Source of the DNA: Megascapheus bottae
Taxonomy: Eukaryota; Chordata; Mammalia; Rodentia; Geomyidae
Direction: 5' to 3'
Assembly: GCA_024803745.1 (NCBI GenBank)
Contig: JANJXV010000194.1
Location: forward strand, 1,736,001-1,800,000
DNA: 64,000 nucleotides
Of the stretch, positions 14,459-27,939 are shown piece by piece (positions within the stretch are counted from its first letter, which is position 1; the number at the start of each line of letters is the position of its first letter). The notes beneath the pieces were generated by a model, which saw nothing but the letters and a program-made list of their open reading frames with translations, was not told the DNA's origin and made no database searches. The position numbers and the translations under genes were made by a program.

Positions 14459-16200
14459 CTCCATTCTGTGACTTCACACACCTCCATTCTCCGACTTCAC
14501 ACTCCTCCATTCTATGACTTCACACATCCATTTTGACTTCACACAACTCCAATATATAACTTCAAACACCTCAATTCTGTGACTTCACACACCTCCATTC
14601 TATGAATTCATACCCGTCCATTCTGTGACTTCACACACCTCCATTCTTTGACTTCACACACCTCCATTCTGTGACTTCACCCACCTCCATTCTGTGACTT
14701 CCCACACCTCCATTCTCCGACTTCACACCCCTCCAATTTGACTTCACATACCTCCATTCTATGACTTCACACACCTCCATTCTGTGACTTCACAAACCTC
14801 CATTCTATGATTTCACACACCTCCAATCTATGACTTCCCACACCTACATTTTATGACGTCACACACCTCCATTTTGACTTCACACACCTCCATTATGTGA
14901 CTCCACACACCTCCCTTCTGTGATTTCACACACCTCCATTCTATGACTTCACACACCTTCATTGTATGACTTCACACACCTCCATTCTATGACTTCACAC
15001 ACTTCCATTCTATGATTTCACATACCTCCATGCTATGACTTCACACACCTCCATTCTGTGACTTCACACACCTCCATTCTATGACTTCACACACCTCAAT
15101 TCTGTGACTTCACAGACCTTCATTCTATGATTTCACACACCTCCATTTTATGACTTCACACACCTCCATTTTAGGATATCACACACCTCCATTTTGACTT
15201 CACACACCTCCATTCTGTGACTTCACACACCTCCATACTATGAATTCACACACTTCCATTGTGACGTCACACACCTCTATTCTATGAGTTCACACACCTC
15301 CATTCTATGACTTCACACACCCCCATTCTGACTTCACACACCTCCATTCTATGACTTCACAGACCTCGAATCTGTGACTTCACTCACCTCCATTCTATGA
15401 CTTCACACTCCTCCATTCTCTGACTTTCCACACCTCCTTTCTATGACTTCACCCACCTGTATTCTATGACTTCACACCTCCATTCTGACTTCACACACCT
15501 CCATTCTGTGACTTCACACACCTCCATTATATGATATCACACACCTCCATTCTATGACTTCACACACCTCCATTCTATGACTTCACACACCTCCATTCTG
15601 TGACTTCACCCACCTCCATTCTATGACTTCACACACCTCCATTCTTTGACTTCCCACACCTGCATTCTGAGTTTACACACCTCCATTCTATGATTTCACA
15701 CACTTCCATTCTTTGACGTCACACACCTCTATTCTATGACTTCCCACAACTTCATTCTTACTTTACAAACATCCATTCTATAACTTCACACACCTCCATT
15801 CTATGACTTCAAGCACCTCCATTCTGTGACTTCACAAACCTCCATTCTATGACTTCACACACCTCCATTCTGTGACTTCACACACCTCCATTCTATGAGT
15901 TCACACACCTCCATTCTGAATTCACACAGATCCATTCTGTGACTTCACACACCTCCATTCTGAATTCACACAGCTCCATTCTGTGACTTCTCAAAACTCC
16001 ATTCTATGATTTCACACACCTCCATACTATGACTTCACACAACTCCATCTATGACTTCACATACCTGCATTCTGACATCACACACCTACATTCTATAACT
16101 TCACAGACCTCGACTCTGTGCCTTAAGTCACCTGCACTCTATGACTTCACAATCCTCCATTCTATGACTTCACAGACCTCCTTTCTATGACTTCACACAC
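14459..16200 (+). repeat. A/D-like composite segment S1
   Basis: The first part, to about 15,130, follows unit A from about local position 110 to 770. Then the order jumps to monomers resembling the later part of A and block D (the TTTTAGGATATCAC run near 15,169-15,182). The last part, from about 15,550, is specific to this block and contains CACAACTTCATTCTTAC and TTAAGTCACCTGC. This looks like unit A with a large internal deletion fused to B-type sequence. Confidence 0.78.
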
Positions 16201-16697
16201 TTCCATTCTTTGACGTCACACACCTCTATTCTATGACTTCCCACAACTTCATTCTTACTTTACAAACATCCATTCTATAACTTCACACACCTCCATTCTA
16301 TGACTTCAAGCACCTCCATTCTGTGACTTCACAAACATCCATTCTATGACTTCACACACCTCCATTCTGTGACTTCACACACCTCCATTCTATGAGTTCA
16401 CACACCTCCATTCTGAATTCACACAGATCCATTCTGTGACTTCACACACCTCCATTCTGAATTCACACAGCTCCATTCTGTGACTTCTCAAAACTCCATT
16501 CTATGATTTCACACACCTCCATACTATGACTTCACACAACTCCATCTATGACTTCACATACCTGCATTCTGACATCACACACCTACATTCTATAACTTCA
16601 CAGACCTCGACTCTGTGCCTTAAGTCACCTGCACTCTATGACTTCACAATCCTCCATTCTATGACTTCACAGACCTCCTTTCTATGACTTCACACAC
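15704..16697 (+). repeat. 497-bp tandem duplication at the end of S1
   Basis: TTCCATTCTTTGACGTC occurs at 15,704 and at 16,201. The two 497-bp copies run side by side and differ visibly at CACAAACCTCC (first) against CACAAACATCC (second). The corresponding place in the second superunit (about 21,881-22,377) has only one copy. Confidence 0.87.
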
Positions 16698-18205
16698 CTC
16701 TATTCTGACTTCACACACCTCCATTCTATGAGTTCACACACCTCTATTCTGACTTCACACACCTCCATTCTATGACTTCACACACCTCCATTCTGACTTC
16801 ACACAACTCCATTCTATGACTTTGCACACCTCTATTCTGACTTCACACACCTCCATTCTCTGACTTCACACACCTCCCTTCGATGACTTCACACACCTAC
16901 TTTCTTTGACTTCACACACAACCATTTTGACTTCACACCTCCATTCTATGACTTCACACACCTCCATTCTGTGACTTCACAAACCTCCATTCTACGATTT
17001 CACACACCTCCAATCTATGACTTCACACACATACATTTTATGACGTCACACACCTCCATTTTGACTTCACACACCTCCATTATGTGACTCCAAACACCTC
17101 CCTTCTGTGACTTCACAAACCTCCATTCTGCGATTTCACACACATTCATTCTGAGATGTCACACTTCCATTCTGTGACTTCACACACCTCCATTCTGTGA
17201 ATTCACACACCTCCATTCTATGACTTCACACACCTCCATTCTGTGACTTCACACACCTCCATTCTATGACTTCACACACCTCCAATCTATGACTTCACAC
17301 ACCTCCACTTTATGACGTCACACACCTCCATTTTGACTTCTCACACCTCCATTATGTGACTTCACACACCTCTCTTCTGTGACTTTACCAACCTCCATTC
17401 TATGACTTCACACACCTTCATTGTATGACTTCGCACACCTCCATTCTATGACTTCACACACTTCCATTCTATGATTTCACATACCTTCATACGATGACTT
17501 CACACACCTCCCTTCTGTGACTTCACACACCTCCATTCTGAGTTCACACACCGCCAGTCTGTGATTTCACAAACCTCTATTCTATGATTTCACACACCTC
17601 CATCCTATGACTTCTCACACCTCCATTTCAGGACGTCACACACCTCCATTTTGACTTCACACACTTCCATTCTGTGACTTCACACACCTCCATTCTATGA
17701 ATTCACACACTTCCATTGGGACGTCACACTCCTCCATTCTATGAGTTCACACACCTACATTCTATGACTTCACACACCTTCATTCGTCTTCACACACCTG
17801 CATTCTATCACTTCACAGACCACGAATCTGTGACTTCATTCACCTCCAATCTATGACTTCACACTCCTCCATTCTATGACTTCCCACACCTCCTTTCTAT
17901 GACTCCACACCTCCATTCTGACTTCACACACCTCCATTATGTGACTTCACACACCTCCATTATATGACGTCACACAACTCCGTTCTATGACTTCACACAC
18001 CTCCATTCTATGACTTCACACACCTCCATTCTGTGACTTCACACACCTCCATTCTATGACTTCACACACCTTCATTCTTACTTCACAAACATGTATTCTA
18101 TGACTTCACACACCTCCATTCTATGACTTCACACACCTCCATTCTTTGACTTCACACACCTCCATTCTGTGACTTCATACACCTCCATTCTGTGACTTCA
18201 CACAG
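16698..18205 (+). repeat. Superunit copy 2: partial B1-type unit
   Basis: A copy of 10,521-12,028 that keeps the B1-specific GACTTTACCAACC variant (17,381). One private change is CACACATTCATTC near 17,140-17,152, where the other B copies have CACACATCCATTC. Confidence 0.88.
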
Positions 18206-20635
18206 CTCCATTCTATGATTTCACACACCTCCATACTATGACTTCACACAACTCCATCTATGACTTCACACACCTGCATTCTGACATCACACACCTCCAT
18301 TCTATGACTTCACAGACCTCGAATCTGTGACTTCACTCACCTGCACTCTATGACTTCACACTCCTAATTCTATGACTTTCCACACCTCCTTTCTATGACT
18401 TCACCACCTCCAATTTATGACTACACAACTCCATTCTGACTTCACACACCTTCATTCTGTGAATTCACACACCTCCATTCTATGTGTTCACATACCTCCA
18501 TTCTATGACTTTACACACCTTCATTCTTACTTCAGAAACATCCATTCTATGACTTCACTCAACCCGATTCTATGACTTCACAAACCTCCATTCTGTGACT
18601 TCACACACCTCCATTCTGAGTTCACAAAACTCCATTCAGTGACTTCACACACCTCCATTCTGACTTCACACACCTCCATTCTATGACTTCACACACTTCC
18701 ATTCTTTGACTTCACACACCTCCATTCTGTGAATTCACACACCTCCATTCTGTGTTCACACACCTCCATTCTGTGACTTCACAAACCTCCATTCTGTGAC
18801 TTCACACACCTGCATTCTGTGACTTCACACACTTCCATTCTATGACTTCACACACCTCCATTCTATGACTTCACACACCTCCATTCTGTGACTTCACACA
18901 CCTCCATTCTATGACCTCACACACCCTCATTCTATGGTTTTACACACCTCCATTCTATGAATTCACACATCCATTTTGACTTTACACACCTCCAATATAT
19001 GACTTCAAACACTACAATTCTGTGACTTCACACACCTCCATACTATGACTTCACACACTTCCATTCTGTGACTTCCCACACCTCCATTCTGTGACTTCAC
19101 ACACCTCCATTCTATGACTTCACACACCTCTATTCTGACTTCACACACCTCCATTCTATGAGTTCACACACCTCTATTCTGACTTCACACACCTCCATTC
19201 TATGACTTCACACACCTCCATTCTGACTTCACACAACTCCATTCTATGACTTTGCACACCTCTATTCTGACTTCACACACCTCCATTCTCTGACTTCACA
19301 CACCTCCCTTCGATGACTTCACACACCTACTTTCTTTGACTTCACACACAACCATTTTGACTTCACACCTCCATTCTATGACTTCACACACCTCCATTCT
19401 GTGACTTCACAAACCTCCATTCTACGATTTCACACACCTCCAATCTATGACTTCACACACATACATTTTATGACGTCACACACCTCCATTTTGACTTCAC
19501 ACACCTCCATTATGTGACTCCAAACACCTCCCTTCTGTGACTTCACAAACCTCCATTCTGCGATTTCACACACATCCATTCTGAGATGTCACACTTCCAT
19601 TCTGTGACTTCACACACCTCCATTCTGTGAATTCACACACCTCCATTCTATGACTTCACACACCTCCATTCTGTGACTTCACACACCTCCATTCTATGAC
19701 TTCACACACCTCCAATCTATGACTTCACACACCTCCACTTTATGACGTCACACACCTCCATTTTGACTTCTCACACCTCCATTATGTGACTTCACACACC
19801 TCTCTTCTGTGACTTCACACACCTCCATTCTATGACTTCACACACCTTCATTGTATGACTTCGCACACCTCCATTCTATGACTTCACACACTTCCATTCT
19901 ATGATTTCACATACCTTCATACGATGACTTCACACACCTCCCTTCTGTGACTTCACACACCTCCATTCTGAGTTCACACACCGCCAGTCTGTGATTTCAC
20001 AAACCTCTATTCTATGATTTCACACACCTCCATCCTATGACTTCTCACACCTCCGTTTCAGGACGTCACACACCTCCATTTTGACTTCACACACTTCCAT
20101 TCTGTGACTTCACACACCTCCATTCTATGAATTCACACACTTCCATTGGGACGTCACACTCCTCCATTCTATGAGTTCACACACCTACATTCTATGACTT
20201 CACACACCTTCATTCGTCTTCACACACCTGCATTCTATCACTTCACAGACCACGAATCTGTGACTTCATTCACCTCCAATCTATGACTTCACACTCCTCC
20301 ATTCTATGACTTCCCACACCTCCTTTCTATGACTCCACACCTCCATTCTGACTTCACACACCTCCATTATGTGACTTCACACACCTCCATTATATGACGT
20401 CACACAACTCCGTTCTATGACTTCACACACCTCCATTCTATGACTTCACACACCTCCATTCTGTGACTTCACACACCTCCATTCTATGACTTCACACACC
20501 TTCATTCTTACTTCACAAACATGTATTCTATGACTTCACACACCTCCATTCTATGACTTCACACACCTCCATTCTTTGACTTCACACACCTCCATTCTGT
20601 GACTTCATACACCTCCATTCTGTGACTTCACACAG
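18206..20635 (+). repeat. Superunit copy 2: full B2-type unit
   Basis: A copy of 12,029-14,458 at an offset of 6,177 bp. It keeps the B2-specific G at 20,055 (CCTCCGTTTCAGG) and ends at the same switch into A-like sequence. Confidence 0.88.
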
Positions 20636-22377
20636 CTCCATTCTGTGACTTCACACACCTCCATTCTCCGACTTCACACTCCTCCATTCTATGACTTCAC
20701 ACATCCATTTTGACTTCACACAACTCCAATATATAACTTCAAACACCTCAATTCTGTGACTTCACACACCTCCATTCTATGAATTCATACCCGTCCATTC
20801 TGTGACTTCACACACCTCCATTCTTTGACTTCACACACCTCCATTCTGTGACTTCACCCACCTCCATTCTGTGACTTCCCACACCTCCATTCTCCGACTT
20901 CACACCCCTCCAATTTGACTTCACATACCTCCATTCTATGACTTCACACACCTCCATTCTGTGACTTCACAAACCTCCATTCTATGATTTCACACACCTC
21001 CAATCTATGACTTCCCACACCTACATTTTATGACGTCACACACCTCCATTTTGACTTCACACACCTCCATTATGTGACTCCACACACCTCCCTTCTGTGA
21101 TTTCACACACCTCCATTCTATGACTTCACACACCTTCATTGTATGACTTCACACACCTCCATTCTATGACTTCACACACTTCCATTCTATGATTTCACAT
21201 ACCTCCATGCTATGACTTCACACACCTCCATTCTGTGACTTCACACACCTCCATTCTATGACTTCACACACCTCAATTCTGTGACTTCACAGACCTTCAT
21301 TCTATGATTTCACACACCTCCATTTTATGACTTCACACACCTCCATTTTAGGATATCACACACCTCCATTTTGACTTCACACACCTCCATTCTGTGACTT
21401 CACACACCTCCATACTATGAATTCACACACTTCCATTGTGACGTCACACACCTCTATTCTATGAGTTCACACACCTCCATTCTATGACTTCACACACCCC
21501 CATTCTGACTTCACACACCTCCATTCTATGACTTCACAGACCTCGAATCTGTGACTTCACTCACCTCCATTCTATGACTTCACACTCCTCCATTCTCTGA
21601 CTTTCCACACCTCCTTTCTATGACTTCACCCACCTGTATTCTATGACTTCACACCTCCATTCTGACTTCACACACCTCCATTCTGTGACTTCACACACCT
21701 CCATTATATGATATCACACACCTCCATTCTATGACTTCACACACCTCCATTCTATGACTTCACACACCTCCATTCTGTGACTTCACCCACCTCCATTCTA
21801 TGACTTCACACACCTCCATTCTTTGACTTCCCACACCTGCATTCTGAGTTTACACACCTCCATTCTATGATTTCACACACTTCCATTCTTTGACGTCACA
21901 CACCTCTATTCTATGACTTCCCACAACTTCATTCTTACTTTACAAACATCCATTCTATAACTTCACACACCTCCATTCTATGACTTCAAGCACCTCCATT
22001 CTGTGACTTCACAAACCTCCATTCTATGACTTCACACACCTCCATTCTGTGACTTCACACACCTCCATTCTATGAGTTCACACACCTCCATTCTGAATTC
22101 ACACAGATCCATTCTGTGACTTCACACACCTCCATTCTTAATTCACACAGCTCCATTCTGTGACTTCTCAAAACTCCATTCTATGATTTCACACACCTCC
22201 ATACTATGACTTCACACAACTCCATCTATGACTTCACATACCTGCATTCTGACATCACACACCTACATTCTATAACTTCACAGACCTCGACTCTGTGCCT
22301 TAAGTCACCTGCACTCTATGACTTCACAATCCTCCATTCTATGACTTCACAGACCTCCTTTCTATGACTTCACACAC
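20636..22377 (+). repeat. Superunit copy 2: A/D-like composite S2
   Basis: A copy of 14,459-16,200 at an offset of 6,177 bp. It differs at 22,139 (TTCTTAATTC for TTCTGAATTC at 15,962). It has a single copy of the 497-bp segment and ends where the order switches to CATTCTTTGACTTC followed by CATTCCATGACTTC. Confidence 0.86.
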
Positions 22378-23618
22378 CTCCATTCTTTGACTTCACACAC
22401 CTCCATTCCATGACTTCACACACATCCATTCTATGACTTCACACACTTCCATTCGATGAGTTCACACACCTCCATTCTTTGACTTCACACATCTCCATTT
22501 TGACTTCACACACCTACATTCTGTGACTTCACACACCTCCATTTGTGACTTCACACACCACCATTTTGATTTCACACAACTCCATTCTGTGACTTCACAC
22601 ACCTCCATTCTTTGACTTCACACACATCCGTTTTGACTTCACACATTTCCATTCTGGGACTTCACACACCTCCATTCTGTGACTTCAAACACCACCATTG
22701 TTTGACTTCACACACTTCCATTCTTTGACTTCACACACCTCCATTCCACGACTTCACACAACTCCATTCAATGAGTTCAGAAACATCCATTCTATGAGTT
22801 CACACACCACAATTTTGTCTTCACACACCTCCATTCTATGACTTCACACACCTTCATTCTTAATTCGGAAACATCCATTCTATGCCTTCACACACCTCCA
22901 TTCTATGACTTCAAAAACCTCTATTCTGTGACTTCACACACCTCCATTTTGAGTTCACACACCTCCATTCATTGACTTCACACACCTCCATTCTGACTTC
23001 ACGCACCTCCATTCTATGACTATACACACTTCCATTCTATGACTTCACACACCTCCATTCTGTGACTTCACACACCTCAATTCTGTGACTTCACACACCT
23101 TCATTCTATGACTTCACACACCTCCATTATATGACTTCACCCACCTCTATTCTATGATTTCACACATCCATTTTGACTTCACACACATAAAATATATGAC
23201 TTCAAACACGTCAATTCTGTGACTTCACACACCTCCATTCTATGACTTCATACCCGTCCATTCTGTGACTTCACACATCTCCATTCTATGACTTCACACA
23301 CCTCCATTCTGTGACTTCACCCACCTCCATTCTGTGACTTCACACACCTCTATTCTCCGACTTCACACCCCTCCAATTTGACTTCACATACCTCCATTCT
23401 ATGACTTCATAAACCTCCATTCTGTGACGTCACACAACTCCATTCTGTGACTTCACAAACCTCCATTCTATAATTTCACACACCTCCATTCTATGACTTC
23501 ACACACCTCCAGTTTATGACATCACACACCTCCATTTTGACTTCACACACCTCCATTCTGTGACTTCACACACCTCCATTCTATTACTTCACACACCTTC
23601 ATTCTTACTTCACAAACA
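22378..23618 (+). repeat. Divergent satellite stretch
   Basis: Monomers in an order not repeated closely nearby. Part of it (CACACCACCATTTTGATTTC near 22,553 and the CCGTTTTGAC run near 22,628) resembles 35,330-35,560 and 45,420-45,650 in the C block. It looks like an older C-related segment with more private substitutions. No gene or non-repeat sequence is visible. Confidence 0.75.
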
Positions 23619-24118
23619 TATATTCTATGACTTCACAAACCTCCATTCTATGACTTCACACACCTCCATTCTTTGACTTCACACACCTCCATTCTGTGAC
23701 TTCACACACCTCCATTCTGTGACTTCACACTGCTCCATTCTGTGACTTCACACACCTCCATTCTCCGACTTCACACACCTCCATTCTATGACTTCACACA
23801 TCCATTTTGACTTCACACAACTCCAATATATAACTTCACACACCTCAATTCTGTGACTTCACACACCTCCATTCTATGAATTCATACCCGTCCATTCTGT
23901 GACTTCACACACCTCCATTCTTTGACTTCACACACCTGCATTCTGTGACTTCACCCACCTCCATTCTGTGACTTCCCACACCTCCATTCTCCGACTTCAC
24001 ACCCCTCCAATTTGACTTCACATACCTCCATTCTACGACTTCACACACTTCCATTCTGTGACTTCACAAACGTCCATTCTATGATTTCACACACCTCCAA
24101 TCTATGACTTCACACACC
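23619..24118 (+). repeat. A-like fragment (about 500 bp)
   Basis: It begins TATATTCTATGACTTC, the unit A landmark. It follows unit A through the CACTGCTCC, CTCCGACTTC and CAAACGTCC monomers to about local position 500. It then joins the C landmark CATTTTTACTTCAGAAAC. Confidence 0.85.
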
Positions 24119-24120
24119 TT

Positions 24121-27100
24121 CATTTTTACTTCAGAAACATCCATTCTATGACTTCACACACCTCCACTCTATGACTTCACAAACCTCCATTCTGTGACTT
24201 CACACACCACCATTCTGAGTTCACACAATTCCATTCGTTGAGTTCACACATCTCCATTCTGACTTGACACACCTCCATTCTATGACTTCACACACGTCCA
24301 TTCTATGACTTCACACACCTCTATTCTGTGACTTCACACACCTCCATTGTGTGACTTCACACACTTCCATTCTATGACTTCATAAACCTCCCTTTTATAA
24401 TTTCACACACCTCCATTCTATGACCTCACACACCCTCATTCTTTGATTTCACACACCTCCATTCTATGATTTCACACATCCATTTCGACTTCACACACCT
24501 CTAATATATGACTTTAAACACCTCAATTCTGTGATTTCACACACCTGCATTCTATGACTTCATACCGTCCATTCTGTGACTTCAAACACCTCCATTCTAT
24601 GACTTCACACAATTCCATTCTATGATTTCACACACCTCCATTTTGTATCTTCACACACCTCCATTCTATGACTTCACACACCTCCATTCTGAGTTTACAC
24701 ACCTCCATTCTATGACTTCACACACCTCCATTCTTTGACGTCACACATTTATTCTATGACTTCACACAACTTCATTCTTACTTTACAAACATCCATTCAA
24801 TAACTTCACACACCTCCATTTTATGACTTCAAACACCTCCATTCTGTGACTTCACACACCACCATTCTATGACTTCACACACCTCCATTCTGTGACTTCA
24901 CTCACCTCCATTCTATGCGTTCACACACATCCCTTCTGACTTCACACACCTACATTCCATGACTTCACACACCTCCATTCTGTATTCACACAGCTCCATT
25001 CTGTGACTTCACAAAACTCCATTCTATGATTTCACACACCTCCATACTATGACTTCACACAACTCCATCTATGACTTCACACACCTTCATTCTGACATCA
25101 CACACCTCCATTCTATGACTTCACAGACCTCGAATCTGTGACTTCACTCAGCTGCACTCTATGACTTCACACTCCTCCTTTCTATGACTTTCCACACCTC
25201 CCTTCTATGACTTCACCACCTCCAATCTATGACTACACACCTCCATTCTGACTTCACACACCTTCATTCTGTGAATTCACACACCTCCATTCTATGTGTT
25301 CACACACCTCCATTCTATGACTTCACACACCTTCATTCTTACTTCAGAAACATCAGTTCTATGACTTCACACAACTCCATTCTATGACTTCACAAACCTC
25401 CATTCTGTGACGTAACACACCTCCATTCTGAGTTCACACAACTCAATTCGGTGACTTCACACACCTCCATTCTGATTTCACACACCTCCATTCTATGACT
25501 TCACACACTTCCATTCTATGACTTCACACACCTCCATTCTGTGACTTCACACACCTCCATTCTGTGCTCGCACACCTCCATTCTGTGACTTCACACACCT
25601 CCATTCTGTGACTTCACACACCTCCATTCTGTGACTTCACACACTTCCATTCTATGACTTCACACACCTCCATTCTGTGACTTCACACACCTCCATTCTG
25701 TGACTTCACTCACCTCCACTCTAAGACTTCACACTCCTCCATTCTATGACTTCCCACACCTCCTTTCTATGACTTCACCCACCTCCATTTTATGACTTTA
25801 CACACCTCCATTCTGTGACTTCACACACCTCCATTCTATGACCTCACACACCCTCATTCTATGATTTCACACACCTCCATTCTATGAATTTACACATCCA
25901 TTTTGACTTCACACACCTCAAATATATGACTTCAAACACCTCAATTCTGTGACTTCACACACCTCCATTCTATGAGATCATACCATCCATTCTGTGACTT
26001 CACACACCTCCATTCTATAACTTCACACACTTCCATTCTATGATTTCATACACCTCCATTCTGTGACTTCACAGACCTCCATTCTGTGACTTCCCACACC
26101 TCCATTCTGTTACTTCACACACCTCCATTCTATGACTTCACACTCCTCTATTCTGACGTCACACACCTCCATTCTATGACTTCACACACCTCCATTCTGA
26201 CTTCACACACCTCCATTCTATGACTTCGCACACCTCTATTCTGACTTCACACACCTCCATTCTGTGACTTCACACACCTCCATTCGATGACTTCACACAC
26301 CTACATTCTTTGACTTCACACACAACCATGTGGACTTCACACCTACATTCTGTGACTTCACACATTTACATTTGTGACTTCTCACACCACCTTTTTGACT
26401 TCACACATCTCCATTCTGTGACTTCACATACCTCAAATCTGTGACTTCACACACCTCCATTCTGTGACTTCACACACCTCCATTCTGTGATTTCACACAC
26501 CTCCCTTCCGTGACTTCACCCACCTCCATTCTATTACTTCACACACCTCCATTCTATGACATCACACACCTCCATTCTATGACTTCAAACCCTTCTACTC
26601 TATGACTTCACACACCACCATACTATGACTTCAAACACCTCCATTCTATGACTTCCCACACATGCATTCTAACTTCACACACCTCCATCTATGACTTCAC
26701 ACACCTTCATTCTGACATCACACACCTCCATTCTATGACTTCACAGACCTCGAATCTGTGACTTCACTCACCTGCACTCTATGACTTCACACTCCTCCAT
26801 TCTATGACTTTCCACACCTCTTTTATATGACTTCACCACCTCCAATCTATGACTACACACCTCCATTCTGACTTCTCACACCTTCATTCTGTGAATTCGC
26901 ACACCTCCATTCTATGTGTTCACACACCTCCATTCTATGACTTCACACACCTTCATTCTTACTTCAGAAACATCAGTTCTATGACTTCACACAACTCCAT
27001 TCTATGACTTCACAAACCTCCATTCTGTGACTTCACACACCTCCATTCTGACTTCACACACCTCCATTCTATGACTTCACACACTTCCATTCTATGACTT

Positions 27101-27939
27101 CACACACCTCCATTCTATGACTTCACACACCTCCATTCTGTGACTTCACACACCTCCATTATATGACCTCACACACCCTCATTCTATGGTTTCACACACC
27201 TCCATTCTATGAATTCACACATCCATTTTGACTTCACACACCTCCAATATATGTCTTCAGACACCTCAATTCTGTGACTTCACACACCTCCATTCTATGA
27301 GTTCATACCATCCATTCTGTGACTTCACACACCTCCATTCTATGACTTCACACACTTCCATTCTATAACTTCATACACCTCCATTCTGTGACTTTCCATA
27401 CCTCCATTGTGAGATCACACACATCCATTCTGTGACTTCACACACCTCCATTCTGTGACTTCCCACACCTCCATTCTGTTAATTCACACACCTCCATTCT
27501 ATGACTTCACACACCTCTATTCTGACGTCACACACTTCCATTCTATGACTTCACACACCTCCATTCTGACTTCACACTCCTCCATTCTATGACTTCGCAC
27601 ACCTCTATTCTGACTTCACACACCTCCATTCTGTGACTTCACACACCTCCATCCTATGACTTCACACACTTCAATTGTGACGTCACACACCTCCATTGTA
27701 TGAGTTCACACACCTGCATTCTGACTTCACACACCTCCATTCTATGACTTCACACACCTCCATTCTGACTTCACACACCTCTATTCTATGACTTCGCACA
27801 CCTCCATTCTGACATCACACACCTCCATTCTATGACTTCACAGACCTCGAATCTGTGACTTCTCTCACCTGCACTCTATGACTTTACACTCGTCCATTCT
27901 ATGACTTCCCACAACTCTTTCTATGACTTCACACACCTT
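24121..27939 (+). repeat. Higher-order repeat unit C1 (3,819 bp)
   Basis: It is defined by the landmark CATTTTTACTTCAGAAAC at 24,121 and 27,940. Other markers are CTCAAATATATGAC (25,917), CACAACCATGTGGAC (about 26,330) and CTGTGCTCGCACACC (about 25,562). It has the same length as C5, so 3,819 bp may be the basic C unit. Confidence 0.87.

Larger units (their letters stand above)
10521..16697 (+). repeat. 6,177-bp superunit, copy 1
   Basis: Positions 10,521, 12,951, 13,878 and 11,204 have exact partners 6,177 bp downstream at 16,698, 19,128, 20,055 and 17,381. The superunit consists of the last 1.5 kb of B1, all of B2, S1 and the extra 497-bp copy. Its left and right edges lie in similar monomers (CTCTATTCTGAC at 10,521 and 16,698), which suggests unequal exchange between misaligned copies. 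Confidence 0.88.

Noticed and set aside
22378..23618. Possible unique or inserted non-satellite DNA
   Set aside because: On reading, every 20-25 bp still shows the CCATT...GACTTCACAC pattern. It is a more diverged satellite, not an insertion.
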